Shown here: in pieces, positions 7,097 to 11,747 of the stretch | Numbering within the stretch: the first letter of the stretch is position 1 | Layout of the letters: every line of letters begins with the position of its first letter | Notes under the pieces: model-generated | Told to the model about the DNA's origin: nothing | Databases searched by the model: none | The model's input: only the letters and a program-made list of their open reading frames with translations | Position numbers and translations under genes: made by a program | Source: Pseudomonadota bacterium | GTDB lineage: Bacteria > Desulfobacterota > Desulfobacteria > Desulfobacterales > Desulfobacteraceae | Direction of reading: 5' to 3' | Length of the DNA: 11,747 bases | Assembly: GCA_018812385.1 (NCBI GenBank) | Contig: JAHJDU010000006.1 | Coordinates: forward strand, 1 to 11,747

Positions 7097-7662
7097 TATA
7101 GAAAAACAGGATTAATCAGATTAATGTCAGGATGGGTTGAAAAAAGGGTCCAGTTTAAATGTTCTGGCAAAACCTTTTTAGAGATTTCAAAACAGGAAAA
7201 ATGAAGGTGGGGCGGTAACAGCGGGTTTTTATAAGTATCACACACCCTTGCAACAACATCCTTTTTTTGGATGACATGGCCAATTTTCAAACCCTTTTCA
7301 GGGATGATATGAGCATATGCAAAGAGGATCCTTTTGATGGAAGATATTGAGTTTTCATGTTCAACCACAATGGTCTGGGCCAGAAAATCATCACAGATAT
7401 TTAAAATAATTCCATCTTCCATGGCCGGCACCTTAATGGAATCATCAAAGCAATGCATTTTTCCTGGATGTGTTCTGTAATAGGTGATGTCGATGCCTTC
7501 ATGGGCTGAATGCCGGTATTTAAAATCTCCCCACCATTTATCCATACTTGAAAAAAGCATTCCGCAATGAAACAGCCATAGAACTTTTTGGGCATTTCCC
7601 AGACCGAAAGACAGGTTATTGACCTGGGAAATAAGGTCAAGATAGTCAGAGAACCTGCTCAT
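7096..7662 (-). CDS. M23-family (LytM-like) metallopeptidase-type protein, no signal peptide
   Basis: A 188-residue protein with a C-terminal peptidase M23 fold. The zinc-site motifs are all present: HEGID (H54, D58), YAHI (H118) and HLHFS (H152, H154), and the beta-rich core between them (VPAMEDGIILNICDD, GLKIGHVIQKKDVVARV) is typical of LytM domains. Family members cut Gly-Gly or cross-bridge bonds in peptidoglycan, but this protein has no signal peptide or anchor, and the first ~50 residues (FSDYLDLISQVNNLSFGLG, WLFHCGMLF) are not recognisable, so the substrate and place of action are open. The start ATG overlaps the stop of the CooT-like gene by one base (TAATG), indicating translational coupling. 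The stop codon abuts a palindromic repeat. Domain call is firm; physiological role unknown. Confidence 0.8.
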   Translation of the reverse strand: MSRFSDYLDLISQVNNLSFGLGNAQKVLWLFHCGMLFSSMDKWWGDFKYRHSAHEGIDITYYRTHPGKMHCFDDSIKVPAMEDGIILNICDDFLAQTIVVEHENSISSIKRILFAYAHIIPEKGLKIGHVIQKKDVVARVCDTYKNPLLPPHLHFSCFEISKKVLPEHLNWTLFSTHPDINLINPVFL

Positions 7663-7853
7663 TACAGGGCTTTTAGAATTATTTTATGCCCCATAAGATT
7701 AATGTCTGCGATAATGGCCTTGACCTTCATGCTTTCTCCCAGAAGACCTTTTAAAAGAAAGGTATCTTCGCCAACCGGGCTTATAGCAGCCACATTTTCC
7801 ATAATCAGTTTTTCATCATTGCCGTTTCGTAAATATACATTGGACTCACACAT
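7662..7853 (-). CDS. CooT-like small metal-binding protein
   Basis: A 63-residue protein of the CooT family: it begins Met-Cys (MCESNVYLRNGNDEKLIMENV), followed by an Sm-like small beta-barrel pattern (VAAISPVGEDTFLLKGLLGE, then VKAIIADINLMGHKIILKAL). In CO-dehydrogenase systems CooT is a dimeric nickel-binding chaperone whose Cys2 contributes the metal ligand, and that cysteine is kept here. No CO dehydrogenase gene is in this window, so a role in nickel delivery is only inferred; the family also occurs as stand-alone proteins of unknown job. AAGGAAA at about 7860-7866, overlapping the previous stop, is the ribosome binding site. It is the middle gene of the three-gene operon, with an 11-bp gap before it and a TAATG overlap after it. 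Confidence 0.78.
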   Translation of the reverse strand: MCESNVYLRNGNDEKLIMENVAAISPVGEDTFLLKGLLGESMKVKAIIADINLMGHKIILKAL

Positions 7854-7864
7854 TTTTATTTTCC

Positions 7865-8080
7865 TTAAAAAACATATGGAGTTCCCTGGCCGGCTTTTAT
7901 CTGTTCTTTTCCCACCATGATATCTTGTATGAATAGTAATGGAAGGTCTGGGTTTTCTTCAATCATTTGACCGATTTTAGCCCAATATTCAATTTGACCG
8001 GCAATTGATCTTTTGAAGACCTTTGATTTGATTTTTGCTTTTTCAAACAGATCATCAGATACCTTAACTGCTGTTGCCAT
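7865..8080 (-). CDS. ParD-like ribbon-helix-helix protein (orphan antitoxin-like)
   Basis: A 71-residue protein with an N-terminal ribbon-helix-helix pattern: strand TAVKVSDDLFEKAK, then helices KSKVFKRSIAGQIEYWAKIGQMIEENPDL. The RSIAGQIEYWAKIG segment is characteristic of the ParD-like antitoxin family, small DNA-binding proteins that usually repress their own promoter. No ParE- or RelE-like toxin is encoded beside it: the next gene in the operon is CooT-like and nothing codes upstream, so it may be an autoregulator or solitary antitoxin. The tail (FIQDIMVGKEQIKAGQGTPYVF) is short and could be a toxin-binding segment. The RBS AGGGGG at 8086-8091 and the promoter at 8108-8136 support the start. 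First gene of a three-gene operon. Confidence 0.8.
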   Translation of the reverse strand: MATAVKVSDDLFEKAKIKSKVFKRSIAGQIEYWAKIGQMIEENPDLPLLFIQDIMVGKEQIKAGQGTPYVF

Positions 8081-8107
8081 AAATCCCCCTTAGTTAGTTT
8101 TGGTTGT

Positions 8108-8136
8108 ATTTTAATGCTAAGGGTTGTCTTTTGCAA
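8108..8136 (-). promoter_or_regulatory. Promoter of the ParD-like/CooT-like/M23 operon
   Basis: Minus strand TTGCAA (8136-8131) and TAAAAT (8113-8108) with exactly 17 bases between, about 28 bp before the ATG at 8080. The DNA just upstream of the -35 box (8140-8170) is A/T-rich with two ACCTGAAAAAAT copies on the minus strand, which might act as an UP element or an autoregulatory site. Confidence 0.65.
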
Positions 8137-8157
8137 CTATTATTTTTTTCAGGTATT

Positions 8158-8182
8158 TTTTCAGGTTTTCGGGCAGGCACTA
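8158..8182. repeat. 25-bp repeat copy 1 (partial element)
   Basis: These 25 bases match 11571-11595 with one mismatch, same orientation. The shared core is CAGGTTTTCGG followed by CAGGCACTA. At the right edge of the window the sequence is one end of a 73-bp element with inverted ends; here only this end remains, so it looks like a truncated copy or a shared end sequence. Confidence 0.7.
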
Positions 8183-8248
8183 CCCAATCTATTCAGCGGA
8201 AATGCCAATCCTGGCATTTCCGCTGAATAGTCATACATACTCATTGGG
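8183..8248. repeat. 19-bp perfect hairpin with outer stem
   Basis: 8189-8207 pairs perfectly with 8212-8230 around a 4-base loop (ATCC), and CCCAAT 8183-8188 pairs again with ATTGGG 8243-8248. The outer right arm overlaps the old stop codon (8243-8241) of the receiver-domain remnant. No T-tract follows on either strand, so it is a stable fold or a remnant repeat end rather than a standard terminator. Confidence 0.75.
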
Positions 8249-8392
8249 CATCAAATATCCTGCGCAGTTTATGGGCAAGAAGGCTGGGAAGGATGGGCTT
8301 TCAATAAAATTATATCCAGGGAGGATCAGGTCTTTTTTGCGGATGATCTCTTCGGCATAGCCTGACATGAGAACCACCTTGATATCCGGCAT
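8241..8392 (-). pseudogene. C-terminal remnant of a response-regulator receiver domain (frameshifted)
   Basis: On the minus strand 8392-8300 reads MPDIKVVLMSGYAEEIIRKK then DLILPGYNFIE, and one frame over 8300-8241 reads KPILPSLLAHKLRRIFDAQ and a stop. Joined, this is the end of a receiver (REC) domain of the CckA/hybrid histidine kinase kind: the beta-4 strand KVVLMSGYAEE, the region before beta-5, and the conserved Lys-Pro (K-P) after beta-5. One base is missing near 8299-8301, and nothing before the PDIKVV motif, including the phospho-acceptor Asp, is present. It is therefore a non-functional fragment. An 11-bp inverted repeat (8373-8383 with 8421-8431) marks the point where homology ends. 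Confidence 0.75.
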
Positions 8393-8600
8393 CTTTTCTC
8401 AGAATATTTTTATAGATCCGATCAAGGTGGTCATGGTTGTTCCTTTAAAAAAAGGTCAACAAAATGAATCCTACCCTGATGGAAAAATAAAATCAAATCA
8501 TAAATTTCAATTGTCTGGGAATATTAAGGGCCTAGGGAATATTAAGCCAATATTTTGTCCAGTTCAAAGGCGTTGCCTTTGTCCTTATCAATATTGTTTA
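8393..8600. other. Non-coding decayed stretch
   Basis: I see no credible gene here; the 86-codon plus-strand ORF crossing it lacks a ribosome binding site and gene-like composition. It holds two direct copies of GGGAATATTAAG (8517-8528 and 8535-8546) and a 7-bp hairpin CAAAGGC-GTT-GCCTTTG (8565-8581) just after the phosphoesterase stop, without a T-tract. Confidence 0.5.
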
Positions 8601-9293
8601 TCATTTATTGCGAAGCCGAGGGTCTAATACCCCGTCGCTTGCGACGGGGTTGTTCATTACCATTTTTATCTTCAATGGTTTGTTTTTACAATAATCGATG
8701 ATTTCTCCGCTATATGTTTTATTCATTGCACAATTGACAATCAATATGTTTTTAAAAAATTGATATCCTGCCTGTTCATGGATATGGCCGCATAAAACCA
8801 TTAATGGCGGGTATTTTTCAATGAATCTTTTTAACTGAAAGCTTCCTGCACTGAATCTGTTCCCCACTTTGTCACACACACCTTTGGGCGGCGGATGAAC
8901 CACCAGGATTGTCTGTGGGGTTATGGCATGTTTAATGGCATTAAGCCGTTGAGCCTCTTTAAGGCAGATTTTTGAAACAAAGGGTAGGGGGATAGTTCCA
9001 TTGAGTCCAAGAAACTGTGAATTTTGATATGTCACAGGTACATGGTTCAGAAGGGTGGTATTGTCCTGATCCTGTAAAAGTCCTTCAACACTCTTTAAAT
9101 CCGAGTTTCCCCGGATACCCAGAATGGGAATGGGGATATCCTTTAATTGTTTCAGGGTTTTTAAAGGGGAAACATAATTACTTATATCTCCGGCAATGAC
9201 AAGAATATCAGGGGTGTTTCGTAAGATAACCTCCTTAATCTTTGTAATCTTTTCGGTTTTCCCGTGAATATCGGCTACAGCATAGATCCGCAT
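8601..9293 (-). CDS. Calcineurin-like metallophosphoesterase (YfcE-like group)
   Basis: A 230-residue cytoplasmic phosphoesterase using a two-metal centre to hydrolyse phosphate esters; the substrate is not predictable. The signature residues are in order: D8-H10 (VADIHGK), D36 (AGDIS), N63 (RGNSD), H133 (VVHPPP), H170 and H172 (CGHIHEQ), so the active site is complete. The conserved fold seems to end near KPLKIKMV (about 212); the last ~18 residues (MNNPVASDGVLDPRLRNK) are encoded by a GC-richer stretch with a strong hairpin (8629-8650) and look like a non-native tail gained by insertion of a small repeat near the original stop. A modest AGGGA lies about 7-8 bp before the ATG. It is divergent from the acdAB-like pair, with 151 bp between the two genes, and stands alone. 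Confidence 0.88.
   Translation of the reverse strand: MRIYAVADIHGKTEKITKIKEVILRNTPDILVIAGDISNYVSPLKTLKQLKDIPIPILGIRGNSDLKSVEGLLQDQDNTTLLNHVPVTYQNSQFLGLNGTIPLPFVSKICLKEAQRLNAIKHAITPQTILVVHPPPKGVCDKVGNRFSAGSFQLKRFIEKYPPLMVLCGHIHEQAGYQFFKNILIVNCAMNKTYSGEIIDYCKNKPLKIKMVMNNPVASDGVLDPRLRNK
8629..8650. repeat. GC-rich hairpin inside the 3' end of the phosphoesterase gene
   Basis: ACCCCGTCGC (8629-8638) pairs perfectly with GCGACGGGGT (8641-8650) around TT. Its GC content is far above the surrounding DNA and it lies within coding sequence, translated as NPVASDGV. No T-tract follows. Best explained as part of a small inserted palindromic repeat. Confidence 0.7.
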
Positions 9294-9379
9294 TTTTATC
9301 CCTGATGCTTTATTTGGAATTTTAAAAAACTCTTGCGATTACCCAGTATTAATTATTGCCCTGTTTTAATCGGATTAAC

Positions 9380-9408
9380 TTGACTATACTATTGTAGAAT
9401 AATAAAAA
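9380..9408 (+). promoter_or_regulatory. Possible promoter of the acdAB-like operon
   Basis: TTGACT at 9380-9385 and TAAAAA at 9403-9408 are 17 bases apart; a TATACT at 9385-9390 is an alternative -10 without a good -35. The region is strongly AT-rich. AGAAGGAG at about 9425-9432 is the ribosome binding site for the ATG at 9445, with a slightly long spacer. The -10 box is weak, so the exact start is uncertain. Confidence 0.4.
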
Positions 9409-9444
9409 AGGATACTATTTTTTTAAGAAGGAGTTGCAAAATAT

Positions 9445-10851
9445 ATGGATAAGATTGCATCATTGAAAAGACTTTTAGATCCAAAAAAAATAGCCGTTAT
9501 CGGCGCATCAAAATCTAAAGATAAGGTCGGGGGCATTATTTTCAGGCGGCTTTTGGGTTCAAGAAGGCGGTTATTTCCAGTAAATCCTAAAGAGAATGCC
9601 ATTGAAGGCCATAAGGTCAGTCCTGATATTCAGTCCTTGCCGGATGATATTGATCTTGCCATTATTACCATTTCTGCTGTAGCCGCAGTAAAATCCGTGG
9701 AAATGTGTATTGAAAAGAAAATTCCAAATTATATTATTGTGGCCGGCGGGTTTGGTGAAGTTGGTGCCCAGGGCAGGGATCTTGAAGAAAAATTAACAAG
9801 GCTGGCAAAAGAGAACAATGTCAATATCCTTGGTCCCAATTCTCTGGGGATATTTCTGCCCGATGAAAATATTGATACCATCTTTGTTGAACATGGGGAC
9901 AAGGCCCTTGATAGAAACGGCAGGGTTGCCTGTATTGTTCAAAGTGGCTCTGTAGGTGTTGAAGCCCTTGGGTATGCAGCCAATACGGGCTATGGCATGC
10001 GGGCCTTTGTGGGTCTGGGCAACAAGTGTGATCTTGATGAAATCGATTTTCTTAAATATTTCAGCCAGGATAAAAAGACAAATTGCCTGGGGTTTTATCT
10101 TGAAAATATTGAAAAGGGCAGGCAGTTTTTAATGGCTGCCAAAGAAACCACCAGGGAAAAACCCGTGGTTGTTTTAAAGGCCGGAAGGACCCATACAGCT
10201 GTTTCCGCAGTCAGTTCCCATACAGGAAAACTTGCAGGATCGGATAATGTGATCAGTGGCGCATTAAAACAATTCGGGATTCAGCGGGTTTTTGATGATG
10301 AAGAGTTCTGTGATGCCACCAAGGTTCTTTCCATGCTCCCAGGTGCCCCGGGAAATAGGGTGGCTGTTTTAACGGCTGCCGGCGGGTATGGGGTTATGTG
10401 TACTGATTTTATCGAGAACAATGACAAGCGGGCAAAGCTTTTGATGGCAAAACTTTCTGAAACTACCAAAAAGCGGATAAAAGATGCCACCTTTCCCTTT
10501 GCAGCCTGTGATAACCCTGTGGACATCACGGCAAGTGCTGATGACAGAATGTTTTCAGACAGCCTTGATGCGTTGATTGAGGATGATGGGGTTGATATTA
10601 TTATCTGCATTGCTTTTTTTGCTCCGCCTGGGATTACTGAAAATCTGATAGATATCATTGCCGCTAAAATCAAGAAATCAGATAAACCTGTGATTGTATT
10701 TACCAAGTATGGACCCTTTACAGACAATAGCATTAAAAATCTATACTATGCCGGGGTGGCTGCATATCCTTCCGTTGGAAGAGCGGTAAGGGCTGCTCGT
10801 TTTCTGGTGGAAAGAACAAAGATAAAACAGCGGCTTGATCAGGAGGCATAG
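9445..10851 (+). CDS. acdA: ADP-forming acyl-CoA synthetase, alpha subunit
   Basis: A 468-residue CoA-binding subunit of the acyl-CoA synthetase (ADP-forming) family, which converts acyl-CoA + ADP + Pi to acid + CoA + ATP, giving substrate-level phosphorylation. An N-terminal Rossmann CoA-binding domain (LDPKKIAVIGASKSKDKVGG, 11-30; VAGGFGEVG, 99-107; LGPNSLGI, 129-136) is followed by two succinyl-CoA-ligase-like domains. The catalytic histidine is H259 in SSHTGKLAGS and the partner glutamate is E220 in YLENIEKG, both in the family positions. The length matches stand-alone alpha subunits (~460), distinct from the ~700-residue fused forms. It ends 1 bp before the beta-subunit ATG, whose ribosome binding site lies in its last codons. 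Acyl specificity (acetyl, branched or aryl) cannot be told from sequence. Confidence 0.88.
   Translation: MDKIASLKRLLDPKKIAVIGASKSKDKVGGIIFRRLLGSRRRLFPVNPKENAIEGHKVSPDIQSLPDDIDLAIITISAVAAVKSVEMCIEKKIPNYIIVAGGFGEVGAQGRDLEEKLTRLAKENNVNILGPNSLGIFLPDENIDTIFVEHGDKALDRNGRVACIVQSGSVGVEALGYAANTGYGMRAFVGLGNKCDLDEIDFLKYFSQDKKTNCLGFYLENIEKGRQFLMAAKETTREKPVVVLKAGRTHTAVSAVSSHTGKLAGSDNVISGALKQFGIQRVFDDEEFCDATKVLSMLPGAPGNRVAVLTAAGGYGVMCTDFIENNDKRAKLLMAKLSETTKKRIKDATFPFAACDNPVDITASADDRMFSDSLDALIEDDGVDIIICIAFFAPPGITENLIDIIAAKIKKSDKPVIVFTKYGPFTDNSIKNLYYAGVAAYPSVGRAVRAARFLVERTKIKQRLDQEA
10841..10846 (+). promoter_or_regulatory. RBS AGGAGG deciding the acdB start
   Basis: A perfect AGGAGG lies 6 bases before the ATG at 10853. 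It rules out the upstream in-frame ATG at 10835, which would precede it, and shows that the beta subunit is translated from within the last codons of the alpha gene. Confidence 0.85.
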
Positions 10852-10852
10852 C

Positions 10853-11521
10853 ATGATGGAAAAAAAACTAAAACTATGGTTTGAAAGTCTTGGTGATAAA
10901 GGACGTCCCGATGAATTTGATGCCAAGCAACTGGTAAAACTCTATTCAATTAAAGTGCCTCAAGGCAAGAGACTGGGACCAGACGATGTATTTGACGTTA
11001 ATGGCATTGATCCTCCCTATGTATTAAAGGTCTGTTCTTCAAATATCCTGCACAAAACCGAGTTGCAGGGAGTGGTTTTAAATAATGACAATGAAAGTGT
11101 TCAAGACAATTTTGCCATGATACAGCAGCGGTTTCCCGATGAGAATATCCTTGTTGAAAATCAGAGTACTTATATGGGGCCGGAATTTATTATCGGGATC
11201 ATCAAAGATCCAGCTCTTGGTCATGCTGTAATGGTTGGGGCAGGCGGGGTTCTGACAGAAATATATAAGGACACTGCATTCAGGCTGGCCCCCTGCTCTG
11301 TGAATGAAGCCACTGATATGATTGACGAACTGGTTTTATCCCCCGTATTTGAAAACTTCAGGGGGATGACCCTTGATAAGGAAAAGCTTGCAATAACCAT
11401 TTCACAGGTGGCAAGGCTTGCCCATGATCTGGGGGATAAATTAAGCCAGCTGGATATCAATCCAATTGTGTTCAGTGATGGGGAATGGATTGCCCTTGAT
11501 GTTAAGGTTATGTTTGAATAA
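10853..11521 (+). CDS. acdB: ADP-forming acyl-CoA synthetase, beta subunit (ATP-grasp)
   Basis: A 222-residue ATP-grasp subunit that pairs with the alpha subunit just upstream and carries the phosphoryl group to ADP. The second phospho-histidine of this family is H67 in ILHKTELQGVVL, equivalent to the swinging His of the archaeal enzyme. Substrate-loop and ATP-grasp features follow: VMVGAGGVLTEIYKDTAFRL, and QLDINPIVF near the C-terminus, where the Asp and Asn bind Mg. The length agrees with known beta subunits (~230). The start ATG at 10853 (MMEKKLKLW) follows AGGAGG by 6 bases; a second ATG sits right behind at 10856. The stop at 11519-11521 is one base before the repeat element at 11523. 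No ordinary terminator is seen. Confidence 0.88.
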   Translation: MMEKKLKLWFESLGDKGRPDEFDAKQLVKLYSIKVPQGKRLGPDDVFDVNGIDPPYVLKVCSSNILHKTELQGVVLNNDNESVQDNFAMIQQRFPDENILVENQSTYMGPEFIIGIIKDPALGHAVMVGAGGVLTEIYKDTAFRLAPCSVNEATDMIDELVLSPVFENFRGMTLDKEKLAITISQVARLAHDLGDKLSQLDINPIVFSDGEWIALDVKVMFE

Positions 11522-11522
11522 A

Positions 11523-11595
11523 TAGTACCTGCCTTGTACTCGGCTCGAAGAGGAGCGTATGCTTCCAAAATTTTCAGGTTTTCGGTCAGGCACTA
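11523..11595. repeat. 73-bp repeat with inverted ends beside the acdB stop
   Basis: The ends are TAGTACCTG (11523-11531) and CAGGCACTA (11587-11595), inverted copies with one mismatch, and the interior has small stems (AGTAC 11524-11528 with GTACT 11536-11540). The right 25 bases recur at 8158-8182. It begins one base after the acdB stop codon and contains no ORF. This is the layout of a REP/MITE-like element and it may fold at the end of the acdAB transcript. Confidence 0.6.
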
Positions 11596-11610
11596 AATAT
11601 ATTTTCAAGA

Positions 11611-11630
11611 ATTCAGGGGACACCCTACTT
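11611..11630 (+). mobile_element. Transposon-end-like sequence (RAYT/Y1-type flank), interrupted
   Basis: ATTCAGGGGACACC followed by CTACTT resembles the flank that, from memory, often borders REP-associated tyrosine (Y1) transposase genes in Desulfobacterota (GGGGACACCATACTT-like). No transposase follows: the sequence changes at 11631 into an intron-like one. If the reading is right, the element was entered by the intron at this point. Confidence 0.35.
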
Positions 11631-11747
11631 GTGCGGCCGGGCAAGGTCGTGTAATTCGGCGGGTGGAAAGCCCGCCCCGGAAGGTAGGCCAACCACCGGG
11701 TAGCAAGTCCTTGGAGGTTCTATGGTAACAGAGAACTTTAAGCGTAG
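11631..11747 (+). mobile_element. 5' end of a probable group II intron (runs off the window)
   Basis: From 11631 the sequence starts with GTGCGG, close to the group II 5' consensus GTGCG/GTGYG, and is GC-richer and strongly structured compared with what precedes it: GGCGGG 11658-11663 pairs with CCCGCC 11671-11676, and the following run of G/C-rich segments resembles domain I. The string is reminiscent of 5' parts of bacterial introns carrying a reverse transcriptase/maturase. The maturase ORF would lie beyond the right edge and cannot be seen, so this rests on 117 bases. A different structured RNA is the alternative. Confidence 0.55.

Noticed and set aside
8565..8581. Terminator for the phosphoesterase
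   Set aside because: The 7-bp hairpin is not followed by a T-tract on the minus strand, so it is not called an intrinsic terminator.
8367..8627. 86-codon plus-strand ORF
   Set aside because: No ribosome binding site, no recognisable motifs, and it overlaps both the receiver-domain remnant and the phosphoesterase end on the other strand.
10281..10733. 150-codon minus-strand ORF
   Set aside because: It is antisense to the conserved ligase domains of the alpha subunit and has no independent support.
10835..10852. Upstream ATG for the beta subunit
   Set aside because: It lies before the strong AGGAGG and would add MIRRHS; the ATG at 10853 has the correct spacing.
11221..11692. Two minus-strand ORFs at the right edge
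   Set aside because: One is antisense to the ATP-grasp gene, and the other crosses its end, the repeat element and the intron-like boundary, three unrelated sequences; a single gene there is not credible.

Overview
The window looks like chromosomal DNA from an AT-rich, anaerobic, Gram-negative bacterium, most likely a Desulfobacterota sulfate reducer of the Desulfobacteraceae kind. This is inferred, not searched. The pointers are a free-standing ATP synthase c-subunit gene without F1 genes behind it, a tandem-ACT protein beside a crotonase, split alpha and beta genes for an ADP-forming acyl-CoA synthetase, a CooT-like protein, and Gram-negative style MutS and AmiC-type amidase.

Layout. (1) 1-437: atpE (+), closed by a perfect 17-bp hairpin that is also the terminator for the convergent operon. 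(2) 413-6672 (-): a tightly packed five-gene run, transcribed in the order LapA-like membrane protein with a 15-bp/5-residue repeat tail, mutS, N-acetylmuramoyl-L-alanine amidase, enoyl-CoA hydratase, ACT-domain protein. A good sigma70-type promoter (TTGAAA-N17-TATGAT) lies just upstream. (3) 6673-7095: intergenic DNA holding a decayed ORF end, an imperfect inverted repeat around TGTCA-N4-TGACA, and a ~126-bp imperfect palindrome that looks like a dispersed repeat and abuts the next stop codon. (4) 7096-8136 (-): a three-gene operon with its own promoter: ParD-like ribbon-helix-helix protein, CooT-like protein, cytoplasmic M23-type metallopeptidase-like protein. (5) 8137-8600: a decayed stretch with a repeat fragment, a 19-bp hairpin and the frameshifted C-terminal end of a response-regulator receiver domain. 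(6) 8601-9293 (-): a metallophosphoesterase whose last ~15 codons run into a strong hairpin. (7) 9445-11521 (+): acdA-acdB-like pair for the two subunits of an ADP-forming acyl-CoA synthetase. (8) 11523-11747: a small repeat with inverted ends beside the acdB stop, a transposon-end-like sequence, and what looks like the 5' end of a group II intron running off the window.

Metabolically, the crotonase (beta-oxidation type hydration) and the AcdAB-like pair (acyl-CoA to acid plus ATP) fit fatty or aromatic acid catabolism, and the c-subunit belongs to membrane energy conservation. MutS and the amidase are housekeeping. The most notable points are the 11-A homopolymer that splits mutS from its expected N-terminal codons by one base, the two repeat families that sit directly against stop codons, the interrupted mobile-element end at the right edge, and the unusual CooT/ParD/M23 operon. 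I found no CRISPR array, tRNA, rRNA or complete transposase, and nothing I can present as a proven new system.
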